DNA of 64,000 bases, from assembly GCF_010692325.1 (NCBI RefSeq), contig NZ_JAAHHW010000009.1:1-64000 (forward strand), in the 5' to 3' direction. This document shows positions 45,148-54,323 of this stretch, piece by piece. Position 1 is the stretch's first letter. Every line of letters starts with the position of its first letter. Below the pieces are notes generated by a model, which worked only from the letters and a program-made list of their open reading frames with translations, had not been told where the DNA came from and ran no database searches. A program made the position numbers and the translations under genes. This DNA is from Moorena sp. SIO3I8. GTDB taxonomy: Bacteria; Cyanobacteriota; Cyanobacteriia; Cyanobacteriales; Coleofasciculaceae.

Positions 45148-45676
45148 CAGACAAGGGTGTAACTTAAGTTAAGTCTAATACCCACTACTGATGGAAATCT
45201 AAAGTTTCAGGAAATTTTATCAAAACCTTGGCCGTGGGCCACGCTTCGCGAATGAACGATTCCACAACTCAAGTACCTAGGATTTCAAGTCTTTTCTAGA
45301 GTATCAGTTGAGTCAACAGAGTCTCCTGCTGCTTACTACTATACAGATCCACTATAAAGATCCACGGTTGTGCGCCCCTACTGACCGATCACTATCGACC
45401 TCAGTTTTTGGTTATCTTCCCACTGGCACAAGCTTGAGATCATCTCTGCTACCCGCGCGATCGCTCCTGTCAATTTGCTCTCCATCCCCTTGACAAATGC
45501 CACATTACCTTGAATTATTAGCAATCTGGATTTCTGTCCGATCGAATGGCCCTTATGACACCAGTTTTGGGCTGATCCGGTGGAATTGAGCCAAAAATAA
45601 GCCAAAAGGGCAAGATACTGTATATGGGACAGGTAATATGGGACAGGTAATATCCCACAGGTATTTAGTCCATTGG

Positions 45677-45798
45677 TATCAGCCATTTGGCTGATATTTG
45701 CGATGAGGGGTCACACCCCTCACCATTTGTGATAAATTTTAATTAGTAGATGCACCCTGATGATCGAGAGAGTCAAAAACGTGGCTCTCTTTTTTTTT
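45677..45798 (+). ncRNA. Candidate structured small RNA
   Basis: Three successive hairpins: 45677-45696 (9 bp, 2-nt loop, tatcagcca with tggctgata), 45704-45722 (8 bp, 3-nt loop, tgaggggt with acccctca), and a terminator hairpin at 45767-45790 followed by nine T. There is no reading frame or neighbouring gene that they obviously serve. The promoter is not identified, so a 5' end further upstream is possible. Confidence 0.45.
45767..45798 (+). terminator. Intrinsic terminator
   Basis: agagagtca (45767-45775) pairs with tggctctct (45782-45790) with one G-U, loop aaaacg, followed by a run of T. It is the clearest plus-strand Rho-independent terminator in the window and closes the candidate small RNA. 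Confidence 0.8.
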
Positions 45799-46077
45799 GG
45801 GCATAGGGATTGCCTGACAGGGGTAGCGTTTTCCCCAATCACTTAGCCCAAGCCAGCTGATGAAGCTGATGAAATTGACATCTTTAAAAAATACTTTAAA
45901 ATTATTGCGAAATATATTTACCTGACAGGACGACTGCTAAACTATAGCGATATATATTAAACTATTGCGCTAATCTAATAGAAAACTTAACTAGACGGAT
46001 TTCCAGTAACCAACAACCACCAGGGTGAACCATTGCGTTCAGTATCATTACCCCGAAAGGGAGTAATAACCAACAGC

Positions 46078-46214
46078 ATTCCCCAGAGTGCGTTCGCTTT
46101 TAGCGGAAGCTGAGGCCGTAGGCCACGCGGGGCGCGTTCGCTTCATCGCGCCTCGCCAGTGGGATAAACGGGATGCTCACCGAACAGCCGCTACGGGAAC
46201 ACACTCTGGGGAAT
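46078..46214. mobile_element. 137-bp MITE-like inverted-repeat element
   Basis: The ends attccccagagtg (46078-46090) and cactctggggaat (46202-46214) are perfect 13-bp inverted repeats, continued with few mismatches inwards. Copies of the ttcgc/gcgcg palindrome family lie inside. No target duplication is obvious. Confidence 0.6.
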
Positions 46215-46358
46215 ATCAACACTATCTACTTCTATTGGGACCAATTTGCTCATGTTTTCCCAACAGCTGTTAAGGCAAAAACCTTATAGTTAGCAATATA
46301 ATTCCATAAATTCCGCTAAAATTCCAGCACTATAGTCATACCTAATAACCATTACCCT

Positions 46359-47261
46359 TCAACACACAGACAAAACCATCCCCTCGCGAGCCAGTAAGTG
46401 ATTAGGATAGAAAGACTGGAGTTGCTTTTCTAGTGTGTCGAGATAATCATCATTATAGTCAGGATGATAACGAGACATAACTATGTGCTTAACACCTGCC
46501 ACCTTTGCCGTTGCTATCCCAGTTTGCCAACGCTGATCTTGCCAAATCAAAGGTGAATAATTAGGCAGATCATCTCCTGTGAGGGGAAAGGGAGCATCCA
46601 AAATTAGCAAATCTGCCTGACGGCATAGGTATCGTAGATTTTCATCAATGCCACCCCAACCATGGGAGTGAGTAGTGGCGTACACAACAGCATATCCTTG
46701 CCAGTTTACCCGATAGCCCATTGCTTGATGTGAGTCATTAAGAAGGACAGCCTCCACTGTTACATCATCTAGGGTTACTGTATGACCTGACCTCAGCCCG
46801 TGAAATTTCAGATCTGACTGCATGACCTGAAGGGGCACTGGAAAATTTGGAGCAATCATTTGCTGACCTAGACACTGTTCGATGGATGCCCCATCAGGTG
46901 CTGCTGCTCCATAGATATGAAAACAGTTACCAGGAATAAACGCAGGAGTAAAAAAGGGAAACCCTTGAATGCTGTCCCAATTGCTATGGGAAAAAAAAAT
47001 GTGAGCTTCTATGGGCATTTGCTTAAGCCAATGATTTCCCAGCACCCGTAAACCACTGCCACCATCAAAAATTAAGCGTTTTCTACCAACACGCATCTCT
47101 ACACAAGATGTATTGCCACCATAGCGCATGGTATCTGTCCCAGGAGCAGAAATTTGACCCCTAACGCCCCAAAATCGGACGCTCATATCCCTTCCAGTGC
47201 CATTGTTTAGGCTGGGTGTAGCCTTATAGTTGCCTAGTGTGGGTGCTACTAGATTTTGCAT
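46359..47261 (-). CDS. Metallo-beta-lactamase-fold protein, metal ligands altered
   Basis: 300 residues. The RFWGVRGQISAPG..TMRYGGNTSCVEMR opening and IFDGGSGLRVLG are the start of the cyanobacterial MBL-fold hydrolase subgroup. The canonical THxHWDHxxG motif appears as SHSNWDSIQG (residues 91-100): the second His is Asn94 and the last His is Ser97, while Asp96 remains. The later Asp-type ligand region reads VVYATTHSHG, and a C-terminal SRYHPDYND remains. Zinc binding is therefore probably lost or changed, and the protein may be a non-catalytic relative. A start at MSVRFW (residue 26) is possible. Confidence 0.8.
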   Translation of the reverse strand: MQNLVAPTLGNYKATPSLNNGTGRDMSVRFWGVRGQISAPGTDTMRYGGNTSCVEMRVGRKRLIFDGGSGLRVLGNHWLKQMPIEAHIFFSHSNWDSIQGFPFFTPAFIPGNCFHIYGAAAPDGASIEQCLGQQMIAPNFPVPLQVMQSDLKFHGLRSGHTVTLDDVTVEAVLLNDSHQAMGYRVNWQGYAVVYATTHSHGWGGIDENLRYLCRQADLLILDAPFPLTGDDLPNYSPLIWQDQRWQTGIATAKVAGVKHIVMSRYHPDYNDDYLDTLEKQLQSFYPNHLLAREGMVLSVC

Positions 47262-48345
47262 CTTGAATCTATGAATTAAGTGAGCCTAAGTTAGGAATTA
47301 TTCCCATTGGTAGATTCCCACTAGAGGATACTCGGTTAATATTAAGTAACCATCTGTGGTTAACCACTAATTTTTGTTAAAGTGGGTGGATTGCATACAT
47401 CAAATTGCATACATCAAGAGTAATTAGATGGGGTAAAGCAACCACAACAGCCCCAGTAATTTAGTCATATCTCTAATTTGGAACCGTTCAGCCCCCCGAA
47501 ACAAGTTAAAATACAGTTATGCTGTCTCTTAACTGTATATTAAGTGTTGGTTAATTTTAACGGATTTAGGAACAAACAGTTTGTGACCTATGTCACAAAC
47601 CCATCAAATTAATTCAATCAATCAATCAGAATGGGAACTGGTAAAGCATCAGTTATCCTTTGAGTGGTCAGCTTATGCGCTACGCGCACGCGTGCGCGTT
47701 CAGCTATCGGAAGTCAGCCCATTTACTTATAGCTTAACCTCGACAGCTAAACCAAACGCTCAGTGTATGCCCATACCAAGTATAACTGCTCACCCCATCC
47801 CATCCTGACCTGATTATCTCCTCACCTAAAAAGGTAATATCTTTTAGCTTCATCCGCAATTGATCTCACATCTCAATGCTACGCCATGAGTGTCAGATCA
47901 ATTGCGGACAGGATCGAAGACCGTGTATACTAAATCTAGTAGGGAAGACAAATGAAGAGCTAACCGCCACCTACGTGCCTAAGAAAAAACTCAAACTCAT
48001 TGTATGTTCCGGCGGGTCGGGGCATCCCGGAGACGAAACCTTAGAATAGGGCAGCCTTAATCATAAAGTTTTAACCCTTTACGCATAACCGACTAACCAT
48101 AAAGGCCAGAGACGCGCGCCTTAGACAGGGTCGCCTTATAACAATAGCCTTAACCCTTTTACCCATAGCCTGCCGACCATAAAGGCGACCCTGTCTTACG
48201 GTAACTTCAAACCCTATTCTTGCGGTAACTTCTGACCGTGTCGTTAATAAAGCTTGCCGAACGCGCCCCGCGTGGCCTTTGGCCTTACGCGCCCCGCGTG
48301 GCCTTTGGCCAAGTATCCTAACCGTTGGGTGGAGTTGGCAAGAAG

Positions 48346-48380
48346 CCCACACTGAACTCAAAGAGTCAGTGTGGGAGTAT
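48346..48380 (+). mobile_element. IS200/IS605-like right-end hairpin
   Basis: cccacactga (48346-48355) pairs perfectly with tcagtgtggg (48366-48375), followed by agtatgtcac. The hairpin-then-gtca end has the same form as the end of the tnpB remnant at 56519-56559. Confidence 0.45.
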
Positions 48381-48402
48381 GTCACCTTCTGTTGGTATCA
48401 CT

Positions 48403-48438
48403 CCCTGACCCTACTTGATTAGGGTTGGGGTATTTTTT
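48403..48438 (+). terminator. Intrinsic terminator
   Basis: ccctgaccta-type stem: accctac..tagggt core 48408-48413/48420-48425, extended by five pairs on the outside (two G-U), then tattttttg. Plus strand; it lies downstream of no recognised gene. Confidence 0.6.
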
Positions 48439-48569
48439 GTTATGCTTGCCCTTAAAACAGAGAATGGCTAATCGCTTTGCCAGCTTTCTAGCATCAACCA
48501 TTAGCCTAAGAAAAAAAAATTAATTATAGTGGAACTCATCGCTCAGATGAGTCCCCACTTGATCAGTCC

Positions 48570-49082
48570 CTACTGCTTATAGTTTTTGATCGACTCTTCC
48601 ACCAAAGGCATTACCTGATCAAGATCTTTCCATCCTAAAATTTTAGTGACTTTCTTTTCCAGATTTTTGTATGTCCTGAAAAATTCAGCAATTTCTTCCA
48701 ACCGATGGGGCGCTATATCTTGGAGAGTTTTTACTTCAGCGTAGCGAGGATCCTTGTCAGGAACACACAGAATTTTTTCATCCCGATCACCTCCATCGAG
48801 CATTTCCAGCATCCCGATTGGTCTAGCGGTAATCACACAACCAGGGAAGGTAGGTTGATCCATTATCACCATACCATCAAGAGGATCACCATCATCTGCT
48901 AGAGTGTTAGGGACAAAGCCGTAGTCATAGGGGTACTGTACGGATGCATAAAGTACCCGGTCAAGGGCAAAGGCTTCTAGATCCTTGTCAAACTCATACT
49001 TATTTTTACTACCTGCGGGAATTTCAATTAAAACGTTGATCAGACCTGGTTTAGGTTGAGCAGGAATCTTTGATAAATCCAT
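48570..49082 (-). CDS. ppa: Inorganic pyrophosphatase
   Basis: 170 residues, a soluble family I pyrophosphatase that hydrolyses PPi to two phosphates. [39 protein letters not shown] (about residues 53-75, with the metal-binding DDGDPLD) and the DKDPRY region (about 108-113) are conserved. Length is normal. Single gene. Confidence 0.95.
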   Translation of the reverse strand: MDLSKIPAQPKPGLINVLIEIPAGSKNKYEFDKDLEAFALDRVLYASVQYPYDYGFVPNTLADDGDPLDGMVIMDQPTFPGCVITARPIGMLEMLDGGDRDEKILCVPDKDPRYAEVKTLQDIAPHRLEEIAEFFRTYKNLEKKVTKILGWKDLDQVMPLVEESIKNYKQ

Positions 49083-49377
49083 GAACTATATGTTTCAAAA
49101 AAACAGCAGATGTGGGTTATCTCATCTTTAGTGCTTAAGACATCTTAATAGCTGCTTTAATACTTACCTAAATAAATCCCATAGTTCAGGATTTTTTAGG
49201 TAGGTAGAATAGCCAACCGATCAGATTATCCTGAGCAGGGTGCCGTTCAATGCCAACTATATTGAACTACTAGCCCCGTGCAACATTGTGACATCTCACC
49301 GCAACTTTTCAAAGCGCCATTCGGCCTATAGTGTGTAATGTGTGTGTAATGTGTGAGTAATTGAGGAGTGAATTCCG

Positions 49378-50604
49378 ATGGGAGAGCTTCAGCAGAGGAT
49401 TGGTATAACACCATTACAGTCGGAATCTGTCACACAAATCCTAGGGGATGATACTGACTGCCTAACTGACCCGTTTTATCCTGGATTACGCCAACGAGCC
49501 TGGGCCGAAATTGATAAAGTTGCTCTTCATCACAATTTACGGCAAATACAGCAGCTTTTGCGCCATCCTACCCAACTAATGGCAGTGGTCAAAGCCGATG
49601 CCTATGGCCATGGTGCTCTAACCGTTGCCCGCACAGCGATAGAGGCTGGTGCTGGGGGGTTATGTGTTGCTACTGTCTCAGAGGGCATTCAACTCAGGCA
49701 AGGGGGAATTAAGGCCACTATACTCTTGTTGGGAGCGACTAATACCCCAGAACAAGTCAAAGCGATCGCTCACTGGCAATTGGAACCAACTTTGTGTAAT
49801 CCTCAACAAGCGTTAGTGTTTTCGGAAACCTTGAGTGGTCTAAACCAAACCCTGCCAGTGCATCTGAAACTAGATACAGGAATGTCCCGGTTGGGAATGC
49901 CTTGGCAAGATGCTATCGAGTTTGTACGCTTAGTCCAACAATTACCTAACTTGGAAATAGCTAGTGTCTATTCCCATCTAGCTACTGCTGATAGTCCTGA
50001 CCCCACAGTGATGAGACAGCAGCATGAAAGGTTTAAAAACGCGATCGCACAATTAAAGGCTGGTGGCATAACTCCACCCCGATTACACTTGGCCAATTCC
50101 GCTGCTACCTTAACCGACTCAGCATTGCACTACGATTGGGTGCGTGTAGGATTAGCCGTCTATGGTCTCTACCCAGCAGAGCATCTTCAAAATGTTATTC
50201 ACCTCAAGCCAGTGATGCAGGTAAAAGCCCGGATCACCCAAATTAAAACTATTCCGCCTGGAACTGGTATCAGCTATGGCCATCAATTTATTTCAAATCG
50301 ACAGATGCGTCTAGCAGTAGTCGGTATTGGCTATGCTGACGGTGTTCCCCGAAATCTTTCCAATCGCATCAATGTCATCATCCAAGGGCAGCAAGTTCCT
50401 CAGATTGGCGCAATTACAATGGATCAGCTCATGCTCGATGTTAGTGATATTCCTAATATACAAGTTGGGGAAATTGTTACCTTAATTGGACAGGATGGGG
50501 AAGAGCAAATCTCAGCAGATCACTGGGCTATGGCTTTAGGCACCATTTCCTGGGAAATTATTTGTGGTTTTAAGCACCGACTACCCCGTGTAGTAGTAGG
50601 GTAA
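49378..50604 (+). CDS. alr: Alanine racemase
   Basis: 408 residues. It converts L- to D-alanine for peptidoglycan using PLP. The PLP lysine is K72 in MAVVKADAYGHGA; HLKLDTGMSRLGM, HLANSAATL, RVGLAVYGLYP and the catalytic-Tyr region GTGISYGHQF are present, with the C-terminal beta domain intact. The start at 49378 gives a 38-residue leader before RAWAEIDKVALHHN; it is preceded by gaggagtg. The 295-bp upstream gap holds short gtgtgtaat direct repeats. Confidence 0.95.
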   Translation: MGELQQRIGITPLQSESVTQILGDDTDCLTDPFYPGLRQRAWAEIDKVALHHNLRQIQQLLRHPTQLMAVVKADAYGHGALTVARTAIEAGAGGLCVATVSEGIQLRQGGIKATILLLGATNTPEQVKAIAHWQLEPTLCNPQQALVFSETLSGLNQTLPVHLKLDTGMSRLGMPWQDAIEFVRLVQQLPNLEIASVYSHLATADSPDPTVMRQQHERFKNAIAQLKAGGITPPRLHLANSAATLTDSALHYDWVRVGLAVYGLYPAEHLQNVIHLKPVMQVKARITQIKTIPPGTGISYGHQFISNRQMRLAVVGIGYADGVPRNLSNRINVIIQGQQVPQIGAITMDQLMLDVSDIPNIQVGEIVTLIGQDGEEQISADHWAMALGTISWEIICGFKHRLPRVVVG

Positions 50605-51009
50605 GCGGTCAGCGGTCAGCGGTCAGCCGTTGGCCACGCTAAGGGAACAGCCGTGAGCTAAAGCTCACGCTGCTTGAGGTGCTTATTTTATTCAAAAGCA
50701 CCTCAAGTAGCCTGGCCTACGGCCAATGGCTGATCGCTGTTCGGTGTAGCGTGCGCGTAAGCTGATAGCTGATAGCTGATAGCTGATAGCTGATAGCTGA
50801 TAGCTGATAGCTGATAGCTGATAGCTTACCAATTAACAGTTTTAATGTTTTTGTAAGAAAATTCATCCATCTAATCCCTTTGCCATTAGGGATTCAGAAT
50901 GTGTTACCCTAAAAGGGTTTTATAAAGATCGCACATCCAGGGTTTCGGGTGTTTCTAAAGGGAAATCCACCTGGATGGAGGTTAAACCCGAATTAGGAGT
51001 TAAAAAATT
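50605..51009. other. Intergenic STRRs and hairpins before rpsB
   Basis: ggtcagc heptamers (50608-50628), the 8-bp hairpin cgtgagctaaagctcacg, an 11-bp hairpin cttgaggtgctt...agcacctcaag (about 50672-50707) suited to terminate alr, a tggcctacggccaatgg palindrome, and about nine gctgata heptamers (50760-50824). The last 150 bp probably hold the rpsB promoter and leader (RBS aggag before 51010). Confidence 0.7.
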
Positions 51010-51840
51010 ATGCCTGTAGTTTCTTTAGCTGAAATGCTAGAGTCAGGGGTTCACTTTGGTCACCAGACTCGCCGATGGAACCCCAAGATGGATCCTTACA
51101 TTTACACTGCTCGCAATGGTGTCCACATCATTGACTTGGTACAGACAGCTCAGCTGATGGAGGACGCTTATCACTATATCCGGACCTCATCAGAGCAGGG
51201 CAAGAGATTTCTGTTTGTCGGTACTAAGCGCCAAGCTGCTGGAATTATTGCCCAAGAGGCAAGCCGTTGTGGTGCCTACTATGTTAACCAGCGCTGGCTA
51301 GGTGGTATGCTCACCAACTGGGAAACAATTAAGACCAGGGTGGAGCGACTGAAAGATTTAGAGCGTCGGGAAACCAGTGGTGCCCTTGACTTACTGCCAA
51401 AAAAAGAAGGCTCTATGCTGCGTCGGGAACTAGGCAAGCTTCAGAAGTATCTAGGTGGCATCAAAATGATGCGTAAGGTTCCCGACATTGTCATAATCAT
51501 AGACCAAAAGCGTGAGTACAACGCTATTTTGGAATGTGAAAAGCTAAGTCTACCGATAGTATCACTATTAGATACAAACTGCGACCCTGATTTAGCCGAT
51601 ATTCCGATTCCAGCTAATGACGATGCGATCCGGTCGATTAAGCTAATCATAGGTAAACTGGCTGATGCCATTTACGAAGGCCGTCATGGTGAGCTAGACA
51701 CCGCAGAGGAATACGAATACGAAGAATTTGAAGAGGGATTAGAGGAGTTCCCAGACGAGGAAGAAATTCAAGAGACTGAACAAAGTGAGCAAATTGAATC
51801 CGTAGATCAAGGAGATAACCAGGAGACTGAGGAAGAATAG
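51010..51840 (+). CDS. rpsB: 30S ribosomal protein S2
   Basis: 276 residues. The N-terminal [35 protein letters not shown] and [20 protein letters not shown] are the S2 signature segments. The C-terminal 45 residues are a Glu-rich acidic tail beyond the usual about 235-residue core, as in several cyanobacteria. Followed after 158 bp by tsf, the conserved rpsB-tsf order. Confidence 0.96.
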   Translation: MPVVSLAEMLESGVHFGHQTRRWNPKMDPYIYTARNGVHIIDLVQTAQLMEDAYHYIRTSSEQGKRFLFVGTKRQAAGIIAQEASRCGAYYVNQRWLGGMLTNWETIKTRVERLKDLERRETSGALDLLPKKEGSMLRRELGKLQKYLGGIKMMRKVPDIVIIIDQKREYNAILECEKLSLPIVSLLDTNCDPDLADIPIPANDDAIRSIKLIIGKLADAIYEGRHGELDTAEEYEYEEFEEGLEEFPDEEEIQETEQSEQIESVDQGDNQETEEE

Positions 51841-51998
51841 TTAGTTATCTTCGAACTTGAAGCCCCACCCTGAATTTATCCTTTGATAAAAATCAACTAG
51901 CTTTCAGCGTGGGCTGGTAAGCCCATACTCACGGATCGAGTAGTGTGGGAAGATATCACGGTGTAATCAGTTTCACTAACAGTAGGAACAAAAACAAC

Positions 51999-52655
51999 AT
52001 GGCGGAAATTACAGCAAAACTGGTCAAAGAGCTACGGGAAAAAACCGGCGCTGGCATGATGGATTGCAAAAAAGCTCTCGTAGAAAGCGACGGAGACATG
52101 ACCAAAGCTATAGAATGGCTGCGTAAAAAAGGCATTACCTCAGCTGAGAAAAAATCCGGTCGTGTGGCAGCAGAAGGAATTATCGGCAGCTACATCCACA
52201 CTGGTGGTCGAGTCGGTGTACTCGTAGAAATTAACTGCGAGACCGATTTTGTTGCCCGCCGCGACGAGTTCCAAGCCCTAGTCAAGAACGTCGCCATGCA
52301 AGTAGCAGCTTGCCCTAACGTTGAATACGTGAAGGTCGATGACATCCCTCAAGAGATTGTTCAAAAAGAAAAAGACATTGAAATGGGTAGGGATGACCTA
52401 GGCAAAAAGCCAGAAAACATCAAAGAGAAAATTGTTCAGGGTAGGATTGAAAAACGCCTTAAAGAACTCTCGTTGATGGATCAACCTTACATTCGTGATC
52501 AAAGCATCACAGTGGAAGAATTAGTCAAGCAATGTGTTGCCCAGTTGGGTGAAAACATCCAAGTGCGTCGCTTCACTCGCTATGTCTTGGGTGAAGGTAT
52601 AGAAAAGGAAGAAAGCAACTTTGCTGAAGAAGTTGCTGCCCAAATGGGTTCTTAA
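51999..52655 (+). CDS. tsf: Elongation factor Ts
   Basis: 218 residues from the ATG at 51999 ([20 protein letters not shown]), the conserved N-terminus; the frame extends to 51945, but those residues are not part of EF-Ts. It catalyses GDP/GTP exchange on EF-Tu. Motifs: [24 protein letters not shown]-type [25 protein letters not shown], and a short second domain, typical of cyanobacterial EF-Ts. Confidence 0.96.
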   Translation: MAEITAKLVKELREKTGAGMMDCKKALVESDGDMTKAIEWLRKKGITSAEKKSGRVAAEGIIGSYIHTGGRVGVLVEINCETDFVARRDEFQALVKNVAMQVAACPNVEYVKVDDIPQEIVQKEKDIEMGRDDLGKKPENIKEKIVQGRIEKRLKELSLMDQPYIRDQSITVEELVKQCVAQLGENIQVRRFTRYVLGEGIEKEESNFAEEVAAQMGS

Positions 52656-52973
52656 ACCGAAGCTTACCTTTGAGCTTCACCCTTGAGCTTGATCAACACG
52701 CTTCACTTATTTCGGAGATAGGGAAGATCAGCTAGTTTAGCAGGAGCCTCACACCATAATCTTTGATTTGGTGTGAGAGGAATGCGCGGTTCCACCCGGG
52801 GGTTCAATGCCCCCGTATGGAACCAATCACAACGCTTTCACAGGCAAGTCGTCAGATGGCCCTGATGGCTCCAAGGGCAGAGTTGACCTAACCAGGTGTT
52901 CAAGGCATTGTAAAGTTGGGATTTTTTTTCACAGCATTTCTAGAGTATGAGTGGTATCAACTCCATGTGAGCA
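52656..52973. other. Intergenic region with IS-end-like hairpins
   Basis: 318 bp after tsf. ctcacacca (52748-52756) pairs with tggtgtgag (52769-52777) around a loop containing taatctttgat, the same loop as the tnpB remnant's right-end hairpin at 56519-56550. A second nested stem follows (ggttcca 52788-52794 with tggaacc 52818-52824, inner ggggg/ccccc). Confidence 0.6.
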
Positions 52974-53805
52974 TTATTGGTCTACCCGTGACAACCAACT
53001 CAAGAAATCTTCCCAACTATTCAACTCAAAAATAATATCTGTTAACCCTTCCAAATTTGACAGAGACAAACCTTGAACTAAGTTGTTTATTTCCTCGGTC
53101 ATTTCTGGGAATCGTTTTTTCAGCAGACGCATGACCAAAATCTGTGCCTCAGTGATGCGACCTTCAGCATTCACTTCCTGATAAAATCTGGTCTGTTTCC
53201 ATTCAGTAAGTCCAAACATCGCTTCTAATTCCCTCCAAGGACGTTCAGGAAATTTATACACTAAGGCTTGTTCTACTAATTCTATCGCATTTCTCTGCTG
53301 TGCTACTGGTAGAGCCCTCGCACATCTTTCTAGTTGCTGTACTCTGTGTTGGACATTGGTCTCTGGTTCCACTACCAGGCGTATCAGTCCCAATCCGATT
53401 GAGTCTGAGGTGTCTGGAGTTTCATCGAGGGTTTTGTGAGCGCAGATATCCTGTTTGGACTTCGCCATCGTAACATCTCGGAATCCCTGTATCCAAGCTG
53501 CGCTTAGCCCAAAATACTACCGCTTGCCAACCATGCTGCCAGCGATTTTGTCCTAAGTAGACAAACACTTCTTGCATGAGGCGGTAGTACAAGTCCTCAT
53601 CTTTCTGAAATTGGACTTCTACGAAATAAATAGGGTCACCGTCCCGTTTGGGGAGAAATACGCCGTCGGTGCGTTTGGCGAGTTCTTTGAGTTCGACGGC
53701 CTTAAAATTATAGTTTTGTGCTAGTTGAGAGTTTTCTTCCAGGAGTTCAAAGAAAGTACCAGGGAGGGTTTGGAACACTTTATAAAATAGGCTGTCAGTG
53801 CGCAT
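52974..53805 (-). pseudogene. Rpn/DUF4351-type putative nuclease gene, frameshifted
   Basis: Two overlapping frames make one broken gene. From 53805: MRTDSLFYKVFQTLPGTFFELL, DGVFLPKRDGDPIYFVEVQFQKDEDLYYRL (PD-(D/E)xK core: D in DGVF, E in VEVQF) to CYDGEVQTGYLRS, then a stop at 53422. From about 53440 the other frame continues LDETPDTSDSIGLGLIRLVV and ends in a C-terminal domain like those of cyanobacterial Rpn proteins (GLTEWKQTRFYQEVNAEG). One frameshift near 53430 in caaaaccctcgatgaa joins them. The family is called recombination-promoting nuclease/putative transposase. Either a true mutation or a sequencing error. Confidence 0.75.
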
Positions 53806-54323
53806 TGGTTAGCATTGGAAGGAACTGGTATTTGGGTTATCTGGCCAATATTATCATCGGTTGGTGTTATTTTTTGATATTATTTTTTTATAATGGCAAA
53901 GGTGTGCGCCCATATATAAAGTGCTCTTCTGATATCGAGTCCGCCTCAGCAGTTGAACTATCAGTAAGTCTTGCGGAGTAATTTGGTGGGCAAAGGGAAA
54001 AGGGGGTATTTGATGAATCTATTGGTAAAGTTTCCCCTTGCCCACCCTACGAGCTCTGCGATCGCCTCAGTTCTAGACGCTTAACTTGTGCCTGATATTG
54101 TCTTCTCTCCCAGACAGCTTTTTCTATCTCTTCTTGGGTACAGTCTAAACGTTGACAAGTATCTGTTAACCAGATTACTTAAGGTAGCTTTCCAGAAAGA
54201 ACAGCCGCCAGAGTGGGCGTGACAAAAGTTTTTAGAGAAATTCAACTACTTGCCGCCCTTGGATTTGCGACGTAATTCTGTACTGATCGGAGCAATAGCA
54301 GAACAGCAAAAAAAATACAAGAA
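53806..54323. other. Intergenic region with gene debris
   Basis: On the minus strand about 54055-54175 reads IWLTDTCQRLDCTQEEIEKA and VWERRQYQAQVKRLELRRS, which looks like the end of a lost gene. On the plus strand 54238-54438 reads KFNYLPPLDLRRNSVLIGAI and a charged helical tail, possibly another remnant. Neither has a proper start or known family. Confidence 0.35.

Larger units (their letters stand above)
45148..46358. other. 1.2-kb intergenic region with structured elements
   Basis: No convincing gene. It contains a ggccacgcttcgcgaa copy of the dispersed palindrome (about 45237-45252), a triple-hairpin candidate RNA with terminator (45677-45798), and a 137-bp inverted-repeat element (46078-46214). 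The 102-codon minus-strand frame starting in one of the hairpins has no recognisable motif and is not called. Confidence 0.55.
47262..48569. other. 1.3-kb repeat-rich intergenic region
   Basis: Contains a gcgcacgcgtgcgc palindrome (about 47684-47699), a 14-bp hairpin (47853-47866 with 47895-47908), a 14-bp inverted repeat gacagggtcgcctt/aaggcgaccctgtc (about 48124-48195) within two imperfect direct copies, repeats of gcgccccgcgtggcctttggcc (48261-48312), an IS200/605-like hairpin, and a plus-strand terminator. The 72-codon frame at 47590 includes the palindrome and is probably not a gene. Confidence 0.55.

Noticed and set aside
45378-45686. 102-codon minus-strand frame
   Set aside because: It starts inside a perfect hairpin and has no recognisable motif or ribosome-binding site.
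47590-47808. 72-codon plus-strand frame
   Set aside because: It runs through the gcgcacgcgtgcgc palindrome, has no family resemblance and ends in repeat-like sequence. A small gene cannot be excluded.
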